Source: Caenibacillus caldisaponilyticus (GTDB taxonomy: Bacteria > Bacillota > Bacilli > Bacillales > Sporolactobacillaceae). From it: 40,058 nt of DNA. Location of the stretch: assembly GCF_002003465.1 (NCBI RefSeq), contig NZ_BDDQ01000036.1:1-40058 (forward strand), in the 5' to 3' direction. Positions within the stretch are counted from its first letter, which is position 1, and each line of letters opens with the position of its first letter. The notes under the pieces are model-generated. The model did no database searches and was not told the origin of the DNA. It saw only the letters and a list, made by a program, of their open reading frames with translations. This document shows, piece after piece, positions 32,253 through 40,058 of the stretch. Both the position numbers and the translations under genes were made by a program.

Positions 32253-32840
32253 ATGCTCGTTAAAATCAACCTTCTCCCCGAAAGGAGCAGCCGGGATTAT
32301 AAAGGCTTTTTTGCCTTTTTCATCCCGTTGCTAATCGGGGCGATGCTCATCGTATGGTCGACAACGACATATTGGCACGCCCGCCAAGCGCTTTCCGCCG
32401 CCGAACATAAGCTCGACGCCTTGAACAAAGTCGTGGCGGCCGCGGGGAATGGCGGCCAAAGCGCGGCGAACGGCGCCCGCCCGGCGGTGCAACGCGCGGC
32501 GATCGAACAGTACGTTCAGCGGCTGCCCCGTTCCGCGCACTTTTTGTTCGACCGGTTTGTGGCGCTCTTGCCCGACAAAAAAGCGCTGCTCACCTTTGAT
32601 TACAACCGCGGAAGCGGCGTGGAGCTGACCGTGCAGCTGTCGGCGCTGCAACAGGTCTCCGATTATTACCGGAAAATCAAGAGCTTAGGATTTGTGAAAA
32701 CGGTCCGGCTCATCGACATCACCTCGTCGCAAGAGACGGATGGGAAAAAAGCGGCGGGCGCCGCGCGCGTCGCCCGTTTTCATATTGAAATCGATGTTTC
32801 GGCCCTCAACGCGGCCGCCAAAGAGGAGGGGGGATCATGA
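32253..32840 (+). CDS. pilN: type IV pilus assembly protein PilN
   Basis: A 195-residue bitopic membrane protein. The short cytoplasmic tail carries INLLPER, the PilM-binding signature. One membrane helix (FFIPLLIGAMLIVWSTTTYW) leads to a coiled-coil start and an extracytoplasmic ferredoxin-like domain with LTVQLSALQQVSDYYRKI. The start is ATG at 32253, with AGGGGA upstream. The stop overlaps the pilO start by 4 nt. It forms a heterodimer with PilO. Confidence 0.85.
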   Translation: MLVKINLLPERSSRDYKGFFAFFIPLLIGAMLIVWSTTTYWHARQALSAAEHKLDALNKVVAAAGNGGQSAANGARPAVQRAAIEQYVQRLPRSAHFLFDRFVALLPDKKALLTFDYNRGSGVELTVQLSALQQVSDYYRKIKSLGFVKTVRLIDITSSQETDGKKAAGAARVARFHIEIDVSALNAAAKEEGGS

Positions 32841-33394
32841 TGCAGTTGTCGCCGCTTAAACTCTTCGGCCTGGCGCTGATCCTCCTCACCTTTGCATGCG
32901 CGGCTTTGATCTATTTGAATTGGACGCAGCCGGCTAAAGACGATCTCGCCTTAATGGAACGGCGCGTTCGCCTTGAAGAGAAACTGGTGTCGGCAGCGCA
33001 AAAACATCCGGAACAAAAGGAGAAACAAACCGCTGCGGCAGACGCCTTGCCGTCCGATCCCGCGATCGACGGGCTCGTCCGGCAATTGGGCGCGGTCGAA
33101 AAAGACGCCAAATGCGTCATCTCGGACATCTCTTTCGAAAAAGCGGAAAGCGATTCGGCGCCGGCGAATGTTGACAAACGTCCTTACGGCTTAAAAGTGG
33201 TGACCGCGGAATTATCGGTGTCCGCACCTGACGAACAAGCCATGACGCGGTTTCTGCAACGGATCGAAACGATGCCGAGGGCGGTGACCATCGACGCCGT
33301 TCAACTGGACCGGCAGCCGGATCAAAAATCCGGTCCGATCGCGTTTACCGTGACTTTGAGCGCCTTTTACATCGGACAAACCGCTGGCCGCTGA
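32837..33394 (+). CDS. pilO: type IV pilus assembly protein PilO-like
   Basis: A 185-residue protein with one N-terminal helix (LFGLALILLTFACAALIYL), then a charged, coiled-coil-prone stretch (ALMERRVRLEEKLVSAA) and an alpha/beta domain. ELSVSAPDEQAMTRFLQRIE and FTVTLSAFYIG fit the PilO fold. The start is the ATG at 32837 overlapping the pilN stop, behind GAGGAGGGGGG. The call relies mostly on position after pilM and pilN and on the architecture, because PilO sequences diverge quickly. It is last gene of the rightward pilus operon; no secretin is expected in a Gram-positive. Confidence 0.78.
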   Translation: MMQLSPLKLFGLALILLTFACAALIYLNWTQPAKDDLALMERRVRLEEKLVSAAQKHPEQKEKQTAAADALPSDPAIDGLVRQLGAVEKDAKCVISDISFEKAESDSAPANVDKRPYGLKVVTAELSVSAPDEQAMTRFLQRIETMPRAVTIDAVQLDRQPDQKSGPIAFTVTLSAFYIGQTAGR

Positions 33395-33684
33395 CCTTCG
33401 CCCGCGCCGCTCCCTTTTGCCGCAAAGAAGAAAAAATGCCCTTGCGAATCCCCCTATCTCACCCGCTCCGCCCGCGGGCGGGCGCGCCACAGCCACGAAA
33501 GCCGGCGGCGAATGGCGGCGCGCTCGCGAACCCTTCGGCTTGTCATTTCCCGCCAGCAGGATCTATGCTATGCAGGCCGCCATCCGCCTTTTCCCCTTTC
33601 GAGACCGCACGGATAGATTTTCGAACCGAGCGTCTCCCGAACGTATTGATGTTCGAAAAGCGCCGCGATCCGCGCTCACCCGCT
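33395..33684. other. geneless stretch after pilO
   Basis: No convincing coding frame, promoter or known RNA seen. Very GC-rich short repeats (GCGGGCGGGCGCGCC near 33474) are present. It ends at a candidate terminator for the pilus operon. Confidence 0.4.
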
Positions 33685-33704
33685 GAAAATGGCCGTCCAT
33701 TTTC
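33685..33704 (+). terminator. candidate terminator of the pilus operon
   Basis: GAAAATGG (33685-33692) and CCATTTTC (33697-33704) form a perfect 8-bp stem with a 4-nt loop. The following CAGTATCTTCTTTG is only weakly T-rich. Confidence 0.35.
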
Positions 33705-33741
33705 CAGTATCTTCTTTGACTTCCCAGTCTTAAAGAAAAAG

Positions 33742-33769
33742 CCGCCAGACCGGCTTCTTTGTCTGGCGG
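33742..33769 (-). terminator. intrinsic terminator of lutABC
   Basis: CCGCCAGAC (33742-33750) and GTCTGGCGG (33761-33769) form a perfect 9-bp stem. On the minus strand it is followed by CTTTTTCTTT. It lies 14 nt after the lutC stop. Confidence 0.8.
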
Positions 33770-33782
33770 AAAACTAAACCAT

Positions 33783-34484
33783 TCAACGATCGGTGACCAC
33801 GATATAGGCGACGCGGACCGGGCCGTGCACGCCGACGACCAAGTTCATCTCGATGTCGGCGCTGTTGCTCGGGCCTGAGACGAAGTTGATATAGGAGGCG
33901 ACCGCCTCGCCCGAATCGGCCCGCTTTTCGATGTTTTGGACGGCCTGGGTGAGGCGCGGGACGAGCGTATGCTTTGGAACGATGACGATGGACTGCGTCG
34001 GCAGCAGTCCGACCGAACGCGACCGCCATTTATCGTGGAAGAACGCCACGGTGCCCGATTCGGCGAGCGTGACATCGCTGAAGGCCAAGCCGATATTGGC
34101 CGCGGCCGCCTTTTCGATGTTCACTTGCCCGAGGGAGGGATCCCAGATAAACGCCTCTTCTTCTTCCAAAACCGGATCCAAGCCGTATTCGCGGAAACGC
34201 GGATCGGCACCGCAAACGACGGGGCCGCCGCCTAGGGCGTGAATGGTTTCCGAAAGGCGTGCGCCGAGCGCTTCCGCGGTCGTTTCGTAAACATCGGTGT
34301 GAATGTTTTGGCACGCGTTTTTGAAAACAGACAACAGCTCATCTTGGGAGAAATCTTTATACACGTCGAGCTCCGGCCGATGGAGCCGCTCGAGCATGGG
34401 TGCGGAACGGACGCGGTTGCGCCCGAGACGGTCGGCGATGCGGTTTAAAAAGGCGTCGCGGTTGTGAATCGATCCCGTCGTCAT
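33783..34484 (-). CDS. lutC: L-lactate utilisation protein LutC
   Basis: A 233-residue LUD-domain protein, the third component of the LutABC system that oxidises L-lactate to pyruvate. Markers are [76 protein letters not shown] and [20 protein letters not shown]. The last is the strongly conserved LUD motif. Length matches B. subtilis LutC. The start ATG at 34482-34484 overlaps the lutB stop by 4 nt. It is directly followed by a terminator. Confidence 0.93.
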   Translation of the reverse strand: MTTGSIHNRDAFLNRIADRLGRNRVRSAPMLERLHRPELDVYKDFSQDELLSVFKNACQNIHTDVYETTAEALGARLSETIHALGGGPVVCGADPRFREYGLDPVLEEEEAFIWDPSLGQVNIEKAAAANIGLAFSDVTLAESGTVAFFHDKWRSRSVGLLPTQSIVIVPKHTLVPRLTQAVQNIEKRADSGEAVASYINFVSGPSNSADIEMNLVVGVHGPVRVAYIVVTDR

Positions 34485-35923
34485 TCGCCGCCCTCCTTTT
34501 CTTTCTTGTGCGCTTTAAACCATTTGCGGAAATCGTCCTTCACCGGAGCGGGAAAATCGCGGATGTCCGTCCACGGTTTGAGCGGTCCGGGCCCCTTGCG
34601 AATGCGGTCGCCATCTTTGAGCGGAGCTGTCACGGCCGGCGCCAATTTCTCGGCCAACCGGAACAGGGGCGGCGAAGCAGCGCCGACCGCGAACGCCTTC
34701 ATCGCCAACTTTTCTCCGGCCGGCGGATGTCCCGCGCCCGCCACGTAACGCTGGCGATGCTTGATGAGCAGCTCGTGAAGCGGGATGCGGACCGGACAAG
34801 CTTCCGTGCATGCGGCGCAAAGGCTTGAAGCGTAAGGCAGCTCTCCGTATTCCTCATATCCACCGAGGATCGGGGACAAGACCGCCCCGACCGGCCCCTG
34901 ATAGATCGACCCGTACGCATGGCCGCCGATGTGGCGGTAGACCGGGCAGACGTTCACGCAAGCGCCGCAGCGGATGCACTGCAAAATCGGCTGAAACTCC
35001 GTGCCCAACGCCTTCGAACGCCCGCCGTCGACGATGACGAGATGGAAATCCTTCGGTCCGTCGGCGCCGTCATTGTTGGCCTCCGGCGTGATCGCGGTGA
35101 CGTATGTCGTGATTTTCTGCCCGACCGCGCTCCGGCAGAGGAGCGTCACGAGCACGTCCAGTTCCTCCCACGAGGGAACGAGCCGCTCCATGCCCATGAC
35201 GGCAATGAAGGTCTCGGGCAGCGTCGCCACCATGTTCGCATTGCCCTCATTGGTGACGAGCACGATGCTGCCGGTATCGGCGACGGCGAAATTGCAGCCC
35301 GTGATCCCGACGTCCGCTTGCAAAAAGGCTTCGCGCAATTGTTCTCTCGCAAAGGCCGCGAGCTCTTCCGGCTTTTCGCTCCGGCTGTACCCTTTTTTCT
35401 CCCGGAAAATATCGCGGATGTTTTCCTTGGTTTTATGGAGCGACGGGACGACGATGTGCGACGGCCGGTCGTGGTCGTCGAGTTGAAGAATGTATTCGGC
35501 GAGATCCGACTCCAAGACGTCGCATCCGATTTCTTCCAACGCCTCGTTCAAGCTGATTTCTTCGGTCACCATCGATTTCGCTTTGACGATGCGCTTGGCG
35601 TTTTTCTTTTTGATGACGCTTTGGATGTATTGTTGGGCCTCTTCCGCCGTCTCGGCAAAAAAGACGTGCCCGCCGCGCGCCGCGAAGTTTTCGCTCAATT
35701 GTTCCAAATAATAATCGAGATTTTCCAAAGTGTGCCTGCGGATTTCTTCCCCGGCTCGGCGCCACGTCTCCCAGTCGCCGAGCGCTTCGTCTCGCTCCGT
35801 CGCGTTCAATTTTCTTTCCCTGAGCCCGTCTTGCGCGGCGGCAACCGCCCGGCGGGCAAACGTTTGCTGCACCCCGTCCTTGACTCGCTCTTTAAACGGC
35901 TTGTCGCCGATTTTCATCGGCAC
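34481..35923 (-). CDS. lutB: L-lactate utilisation iron-sulfur protein LutB
   Basis: A 480-residue protein with an N-terminal LUD domain ([23 protein letters not shown]) and a ferredoxin-type region with two 4Fe-4S motifs: [19 protein letters not shown] and [13 protein letters not shown]. The start is taken as GTG at 35921-35923, seven nt after GGGAGGA, which gives the normal LutB length. ATG at 35917 is next, and a longer frame to 36028 overlaps lutA. It passes electrons from lactate oxidation within the cytoplasmic LutABC complex. Confidence 0.93.
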   Translation of the reverse strand: MPMKIGDKPFKERVKDGVQQTFARRAVAAAQDGLRERKLNATERDEALGDWETWRRAGEEIRRHTLENLDYYLEQLSENFAARGGHVFFAETAEEAQQYIQSVIKKKNAKRIVKAKSMVTEEISLNEALEEIGCDVLESDLAEYILQLDDHDRPSHIVVPSLHKTKENIRDIFREKKGYSRSEKPEELAAFAREQLREAFLQADVGITGCNFAVADTGSIVLVTNEGNANMVATLPETFIAVMGMERLVPSWEELDVLVTLLCRSAVGQKITTYVTAITPEANNDGADGPKDFHLVIVDGGRSKALGTEFQPILQCIRCGACVNVCPVYRHIGGHAYGSIYQGPVGAVLSPILGGYEEYGELPYASSLCAACTEACPVRIPLHELLIKHRQRYVAGAGHPPAGEKLAMKAFAVGAASPPLFRLAEKLAPAVTAPLKDGDRIRKGPGPLKPWTDIRDFPAPVKDDFRKWFKAHKKEKEGGE

Positions 35924-35937
35924 GACGCATTCCTCCC

Positions 35938-36657
35938 TTAATGGCGGTGATTGAGCACTTCGCTGATGTGCATCACTTTGATCGGTTTTCCGAGGCGGCT
36001 CATCCGTCCGCCGATATTCATCAGGCACCCGTTGTCGGCGCCGATGAGCACGTCCGCACCGCTTTCTTCGATGTGGCTGATTTTTTCATCAACCATCTGT
36101 TCGGATATCGCCGTCATTTTGACGGAAAACGTCCCGCCGAAGCCGCAGCAGTCGTAAGCGTTCTTCAGCGGCAGGAGCTGCAGGCCTTTGACGTTCTTTA
36201 ATAGTTTAAAAGGCGCTTCTTTTTCGCCGAGAAGCCGCGTCATGTGGCAAGACGTATGGTAGACGGCTTTGGCATGGAATTCCGCGCCGACGTCTTCCAC
36301 GCCGAGGACGTCGACGATAAACTGCGTAAATTCATAAGTTCTTTCGGCGACGGCTTCCGCGCGCACCTTCCATTCCTCGTCGTCCGCGAACAACTTCGGG
36401 TATTCTTTAAACATCGCCGCGCACGAGCCGGACGGCGTTACGATATAATCCGCCTCCTCAAAGGCCCGAATCATTTGCTTCGCCGCCTTCGCCGCCTCTT
36501 TCCGGTAGCCGCTGTTGAAGGCCGGCTGCCCGCAGCAAACCTGGCCTTCGGGAAAGACAACGTCGCAGCCGAGCCGTTCAAGAATTTCGGTGACGTCGCG
36601 GCCGACTTTTGGATAAAACATTTCCGAAAGGCAGGTGATAAACAATGACACTTTCAA
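35938..36657 (-). CDS. lutA: L-lactate utilisation protein LutA (CCG-domain)
   Basis: A 239-residue protein with two cysteine-rich CCG domains ([12 protein letters not shown] and [12 protein letters not shown]), like glycolate oxidase subunit GlcF. It begins [19 protein letters not shown]. The start is TTG at 36655-36657, with AAGGAGG nine nt upstream; the open frame reaches 36738 but that extension is not family-like. The stop is immediately followed by the lutB SD. First gene of the lut operon, with a promoter, a LutR-type operator and a cre site in a ~240-nt leader. Confidence 0.93.
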   Translation of the reverse strand: MKVSLFITCLSEMFYPKVGRDVTEILERLGCDVVFPEGQVCCGQPAFNSGYRKEAAKAAKQMIRAFEEADYIVTPSGSCAAMFKEYPKLFADDEEWKVRAEAVAERTYEFTQFIVDVLGVEDVGAEFHAKAVYHTSCHMTRLLGEKEAPFKLLKNVKGLQLLPLKNAYDCCGFGGTFSVKMTAISEQMVDEKISHIEESGADVLIGADNGCLMNIGGRMSRLGKPIKVMHISEVLNHRH

Positions 36658-36807
36658 TGAGACGTTCCTCCTTGCCTGGCCGGTGGAACGGCCGAACTTC
36701 ATAGAGACGTTCAATGCGCCGAAACGATCGAAAACCACGCGGAACCGATTTCCCGCGCACGGGGGAATCGCCTTCCCTGCTCGTCAAGCCTGCCGGCGAC
36801 TTTGCGC

Positions 36808-36821
36808 AGTAATCGTTTACA
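36808..36821 (-). promoter_or_regulatory. cre site (CcpA) in the lut leader
   Basis: On the minus strand TGTAAACGATTACT matches the catabolite-responsive element with one deviation. It lies about 80-90 nt downstream of the predicted lut transcription start. Confidence 0.6.
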
Positions 36822-36879
36822 AAACGACACCCCTCCGACCGATCGGCGGAATACCGAATGAAGGGTGTTAAAACATCAG

Positions 36880-36892
36880 GTCATCTGATGAC
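36880..36892. promoter_or_regulatory. LutR operator
   Basis: GTCATCTGATGAC is a perfect 13-bp palindrome containing TCATC-N-TGATGA-type half-sites, the consensus described for B. subtilis LutR. It lies at about +8 to +20 of the predicted lut promoter, fit for repression. Confidence 0.8.
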
Positions 36893-36906
36893 TTTGCGCT
36901 ATGTTC

Positions 36907-36936
36907 ATCGTAACTCTCTTCGCCATTCGTTTTCAA
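36907..36936 (-). promoter_or_regulatory. sigma-A promoter of lutABC
   Basis: TTGAAA (36936-36931), an 18-nt spacer and TACGAT (36912-36907) on the minus strand. Predicted start near 36900, directly before the LutR operator. Confidence 0.5.
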
Positions 36937-37216
36937 CACTTTTGTTAAAAAAATCACAGCAGGCCCGCGCCATACGGCGTCCCGCAATGAAAGCCGCCTT
37001 TTTTGGGAGCCCGTTTTTCACGACGGCCGGGGAGCGAGCGTTACGCGCCCTGTCATGCCACACTTTTTTCGTCGGTGACCGAAGATCATCAGGCCACTCC
37101 TTATTCCTGGGATGAAGCCGCCAGCCGGCACCGCCCGTCGGCGCGCCCGCCGGCAGCATAATTTTGTTTACCCCGGCGGACGCATTTCATCCCTCTGCTG
37201 GAACGCCCTGAGCCTT
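36937..37216. other. spacer between the lut promoter and lutR
   Basis: No gene recognised. GC-rich repeats around GCCGGCACCGCCCGTCGGC lie near 37125-37145. A half-site-like ATCATCAGG at 37084-37092 could be a weak second LutR contact. Confidence 0.35.
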
Positions 37217-37987
37217 CTAGGTGGCTGACCGGTTCGACAAGCCTTCCCGTTTATGAAAGTACGTCATGAGAACCTCCTCCACGCGCTCCAAATGGGCGAG
37301 CATCCGCTCTTGCGCCGCTTGGGCGTCGCGGATTTTGATCGCTTCGAAAATCTGCTTATGTTCTTGGTAAAGCCGCTCCAACGTCGCTTCCTTGGAATAC
37401 AGCCACAATCGCCGCGTCTCCCGCATCGTATCGGCCATCAGGTCGGCCACGCCGGACATGAGATGTTCAAGCAAGGCGTTATGAGACGCTTTGGCGATCG
37501 CCATGTGAAAGTTCAAGTCGGCTTGTTCGCCGAGATCCGTATTTCCGCGCTTGTTTTCCGTTGCGCTTTCGCTCGCCGCTTTCATGTCCGCAAGCGCTTT
37601 CGCCATTTCGTCAAGGTCGGACTCTTCCCATTTGCGGGCCGCCGATGCCGCCGAACCCGCTTCAAGGATTTTCCGCACTTCGAGCAAATCCTGAATATCT
37701 TTTTCGTCCATGAGCATCGTCGTCGCAAACACGGCCTGCGACAAGGCTTGGGGATTGTATTCTTTGATAAAGGTGCCCTCGCCCTGCCGCATTTCCACGA
37801 GGCCCATCGCCCGCAGCGCGCTGAGGGCCTCCCGGATCGCCGAGCGCCCGACTTGAAAATTTTCGGCGAGCTGTTGGACGGAATCCAAACGGTCACCGGG
37901 TTTTAACTGCCCAGAAACGATCATGTGCAGCAGCTCATCGATGACCACTTCATATATTTTCTTGCTCTTAATCTTTTTATATGGCAA
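37217..37987 (-). CDS. lutR: FadR-type GntR-family regulator LutR
   Basis: A 256-residue repressor. The N-terminal winged helix is GDRLDSVQQLAENFQVGRSA plus IREALSALRAMGLVEMRQGEGTFI. The C-terminal FCD ligand domain shows LLEVRKILEAGSAASAA, DLNFHMAIAKASHNALLEH and EHKQIFEAI, with metal-site His/Asp positions. The start is taken as TTG at 37985-37987, six nt after GAGGTG; GTG at 37996 is too close to the SD. Its placement just upstream of lutABC and the perfect operator there support the LutR name. L-lactate is the expected inducer. Confidence 0.87.
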   Translation of the reverse strand: MPYKKIKSKKIYEVVIDELLHMIVSGQLKPGDRLDSVQQLAENFQVGRSAIREALSALRAMGLVEMRQGEGTFIKEYNPQALSQAVFATTMLMDEKDIQDLLEVRKILEAGSAASAARKWEESDLDEMAKALADMKAASESATENKRGNTDLGEQADLNFHMAIAKASHNALLEHLMSGVADLMADTMRETRRLWLYSKEATLERLYQEHKQIFEAIKIRDAQAAQERMLAHLERVEEVLMTYFHKREGLSNRSAT

Positions 37988-38017
37988 ATCGTTCACCTCA
38001 GCGCCGAAACTACTTCT

Positions 38018-38046
38018 ATTTTACTTTAGCCCCCTTCTCGTCACAA
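38018..38046 (-). promoter_or_regulatory. sigma-A promoter of lutR
   Basis: TTGTGA (38046-38041), a 17-nt spacer and TAAAAT (38023-38018) on the minus strand, about 30 nt upstream of the start codon. Confidence 0.6.
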
Positions 38047-38173
38047 TGCATCTTATAAAATACCTATTGAACAGCCGGTTTCTCAGCCTTTTTCGCACGC
38101 AACATGCCCGCGATCGTAAAGCCCAAACAGCGCAAAAGCACGATGCCGCAACCGCGGCCGCTCACTCCCTCTT

Positions 38174-39496
38174 CTACTGTTTGGCTGCCGTTTCTTCGCT
38201 CGCCTTTTGCCGGTCCCACAGCCGGACGAACGGGTAATAGATCACGACGGCGATGAGAAGGTCCACGAGCTGAATGAATGCCCCGGAAAGCTTCCCGCCG
38301 GAAGCCAGCAGGCCGCTGATGAAAATCGGGGTCGTCCACGGAACGGCAACGCCGCTCGGTTTGGCGACCCAGCCGATGTCCATGGAGAGATAAGTGACCA
38401 ACACGATGACGAGCGGGGCGAGGAGAAACGGGATGATCAAGAGCGGATTCATCACGATCGGGGTGCCGAAGATGACCGGTTCATTAATATTGAAGATCGC
38501 CGGCCCGATTGCCAGACCGCCGAGCTGCTTCAATTGTTTGCTGTGCGCCCTGAACAGATAATACAAAACGAGCGCAATCGTAAAACCGGAGCCGCCGACG
38601 GTGATCCAGACTTCATAAAATTGCGACGTGACGACGTTCGGCAAATCGGCATGCGGATTTTCCATAAACACTTTGCGGTTCTCATCCATCAAAGCGAGCC
38701 AGATCGGCGTCATGATGCTTCCGACGATCGCATCGCCGTGTAGGCCGACGACCCAAAGGAGCTGAATGCAGAACACCGCGACGAGCACGCCGCCGAGCCC
38801 GCCCCCAAGAATGCTGAGCGGCGTCGTGATGATGGCATTGATCAAGCGGTCGACGCTTTGGTAAGGCGTCCATTCGATCGCCAGCCGAACGATCCAAAAA
38901 AACACGAGGACAACAAAACCGGGGATGAGCGCGGTAAACGAACGGGAAACGGCGGGCGGCACGCCGTCCGGCATTTTAATGACGATGCGTTTCTGAATGA
39001 AAAAGCGGTAGATTTCCGTAGAAAGAAGGGCGACGATGAGGGCGACAAACAACCCCTTGCTGCCGAGAGAAACCATCGGCATGATGCCGGTGACGTGCAC
39101 GGATTGCTTGGCACCGGCGGGCACGAAGTCCATGGCTTGAGGGAGAATGAGGAAAAAAGCGGCGACAGCCGTAACCCCAGCCGTGATGCCGTCGACTTCA
39201 TAGCGTTTCGCCAAATGGTAGGCGACGCCGATGCACGCGATGAGCGCCATGATATCAAACGTGGCGTTGACGGGATAGGTCAGTTTTTCCTGCCAAGCTT
39301 TTCCGAACACGTCGGCCATGAAGTCCGTGTAATGAGGAATCGGCAAAAAAGCGATGATCAAAAATAATGACCCGATGATAATGAGCGGCAGCGTCAAGAC
39401 GATGCCGTCGCGTATGGACCCGAGATGCTTTTGGTTTTGAATCTTGACCGCAACCGGCATTAAATACTTTTCTAAAGCGGCCGTCAGACCATGCAT
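38174..39496 (-). CDS. PTS sugar transporter subunit IIC, lactose/cellobiose (CelB) type
   Basis: A 440-residue membrane permease of the PTS Lac family. It begins MHGLTAALEKYLMPVAVKIQ with QKHLGSIRDGIVLTLPLIIIG, the standard CelB opening. It contains LLWVVGLHGDAIVGSIMTPIW and the substrate-site segment FNINEPVIFGTPIVMNP. About nine to ten helices are visible. The start is ATG at 39494-39496, with AAAGGAGA upstream. No IIA, IIB or phospho-glucosidase gene is adjacent in the window, so partner subunits must come from elsewhere. A perfect cre lies 290 nt upstream. Substrate is probably a beta-diglucoside or chitobiose-like sugar. Confidence 0.92.
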   Translation of the reverse strand: MHGLTAALEKYLMPVAVKIQNQKHLGSIRDGIVLTLPLIIIGSLFLIIAFLPIPHYTDFMADVFGKAWQEKLTYPVNATFDIMALIACIGVAYHLAKRYEVDGITAGVTAVAAFFLILPQAMDFVPAGAKQSVHVTGIMPMVSLGSKGLFVALIVALLSTEIYRFFIQKRIVIKMPDGVPPAVSRSFTALIPGFVVLVFFWIVRLAIEWTPYQSVDRLINAIITTPLSILGGGLGGVLVAVFCIQLLWVVGLHGDAIVGSIMTPIWLALMDENRKVFMENPHADLPNVVTSQFYEVWITVGGSGFTIALVLYYLFRAHSKQLKQLGGLAIGPAIFNINEPVIFGTPIVMNPLLIIPFLLAPLVIVLVTYLSMDIGWVAKPSGVAVPWTTPIFISGLLASGGKLSGAFIQLVDLLIAVVIYYPFVRLWDRQKASEETAAKQ

Positions 39497-39784
39497 GATC
39501 GGTCTCCTTTCCGGGAACACCCGCCCCGTTTTCGGTTTTTATATGACGCCGCGACCGCGCCGACGGCGACTTTTCCGTTCCGGCGCCCTTTCATGCGAGA
39601 TGGCTGGATCGATGAAAAACCTTTCTCCCCTTCGGTTCGGCAAAGCCTTCCTATGAATGTAGGATTGTTTTTCGCCACGCGCGATCCGTTTCGGCCAACC
39701 GCCTCCAAACCTCTTTCGGCTGAAGGCCGTCCTCCCATGGATCAAAGGGCCTTGGAAATGTATATGCCTGCGCCTACACCCTTA
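39497..39784. other. long leader or spacer upstream of celB-like gene
   Basis: About 290 nt without a convincing gene. No clear terminator or known RNA element recognised. Confidence 0.35.
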
Positions 39785-39798
39785 TGAATGCGTTTTCA
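39785..39798 (-). promoter_or_regulatory. perfect cre site upstream of the celB-like gene
   Basis: On the minus strand TGAAAACGCATTCA fits the catabolite-responsive element consensus at every position. A TATGAT -10-like box (39805-39800) lies immediately upstream, so CcpA would cover the transcription start. Confidence 0.65.
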
Positions 39799-39978
39799 AA
39801 TCATAGGTCCGCAAATTCGGATGTACCGGTCTGCTTTTTAACGGGATCGATCATTCAGTCGACTGTACGAGCGAGACAAAGAACCGCCCGCATGTAAATT
39901 TCTAAAGACAAGCGCCCCATCGGATCGATCTCAACTTTAAAAAAAAACGATCGGCGAAACGACAACTAACAAAAGGAA

Positions 39979-40001
39979 AAGCGCCGGCACACCCGGCGCT
40001 T
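39979..40001. terminator. bidirectional intrinsic terminator at right edge
   Basis: AAGCGCCGG and CCGGCGCTT form a perfect 9-bp stem with a 5-nt loop. The minus strand continues TTCCTTTTGTT, the plus strand CTTAATCCTTTT. It probably ends a gene beyond the right edge. Confidence 0.65.
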
Positions 40002-40058
40002 CTTAATCCTTTTAACCGACTATATGACACCCCCTGTCTGCTGAAACAAACCCAATCG

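Noticed and set aside
34919-35941. 340-codon plus-strand frame across lutB
   Set aside because: It mirrors the GC-rich lutB coding strand; the minus-strand product has clear Fe-S and LUD motifs, the plus-strand one has none.
1-40058. rRNA or tRNA genes
   Set aside because: I saw no 16S/23S/5S conserved stretches and no cloverleaf with a TTCRA-type T-loop; intergenic spaces were read on both strands by eye only.

Overview
The window looks like the chromosome of an endospore-forming member of the Bacillales (Firmicutes). Evidence: Shine-Dalgarno (SD) sites of the AAGGAGG type, TTG and GTG starts, sigma-A promoters, CcpA-type cre sites, a CgeB-like spore-maturation protein, and B. subtilis-like gene sets for lactate use (lutABC/lutR) and muramic-acid use (murQ, namZ, amiE-like, murR). 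Base composition is uneven: the pilus and lut regions are GC-rich, the murein-sugar transporter block is clearly AT-rich. The genus cannot be fixed from the sequence alone.

Layout. 1-356: right end of an IS256-family element that has cut the 3' end of a sugar oxidoreductase. 303-8593: a surface-glycan cluster with two Gfo/Idh/MocA oxidoreductases, an SQD1-like UDP-sulfoquinovose synthase homologue, a GalE-like epimerase, a DegT aminotransferase coupled to a hexapeptide acyltransferase, and a CgeB-like protein fused to a DNRLRE domain. 8646-9212: a DUF420 (CtaM/YozB-like) membrane protein. 9343-17129: a minus-strand murein-sugar operon, murR - amiE-like hydrolase - sugar ABC transporter (lipoprotein and two permeases) - namZ-like - murQ, with a promoter, a cre site and two identical putative MurR operators. 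17137-19800: a REP-associated tyrosine transposase (RAYT) bracketed by GGGGGACWGTCCCCC palindromes, next to a two-gene ABC exporter. 19883-21333: a class I amidotransferase-like hydrolase, then a geneless stretch holding a strong promoter, a roughly 260-nt structured transcript, an intrinsic terminator and a possible 50-aa ORF.

21459-33394: a VanZ-like protein, then a complete-looking type IV pilus locus. Three prepilin-like genes run leftward. Rightward run pilB (with a c-di-GMP-binding-type MshEN domain), pilT, pilC, a major pilin, pilD, pilM, pilN and pilO. Several spacers hold strong hairpins or alternative pairings. 33742-38046: lutABC on the minus strand with terminator, promoter, a perfect LutR-type operator and a cre site, followed by lutR. 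38174-39496: a CelB-type PTS IIC permease with a perfect cre upstream. The right edge carries an intrinsic terminator.

How the parts fit. The left cluster plausibly makes modified nucleotide sugars for the spore surface. The mur block recovers peptidoglycan sugars by an ABC route instead of the usual MurP PTS route. The pilus locus makes a Gram-positive type IV pilus, and the lut and celB units are carbon-source operons under CcpA. The observations most worth a second look are the promoter-leader-terminator unit at 20795-21333, the ABC-based murein-sugar operon with its paired operators and homopolymer frameshift, the RAYT/palindrome family, and the SQD1-like enzyme in a spore-type glycan cluster.
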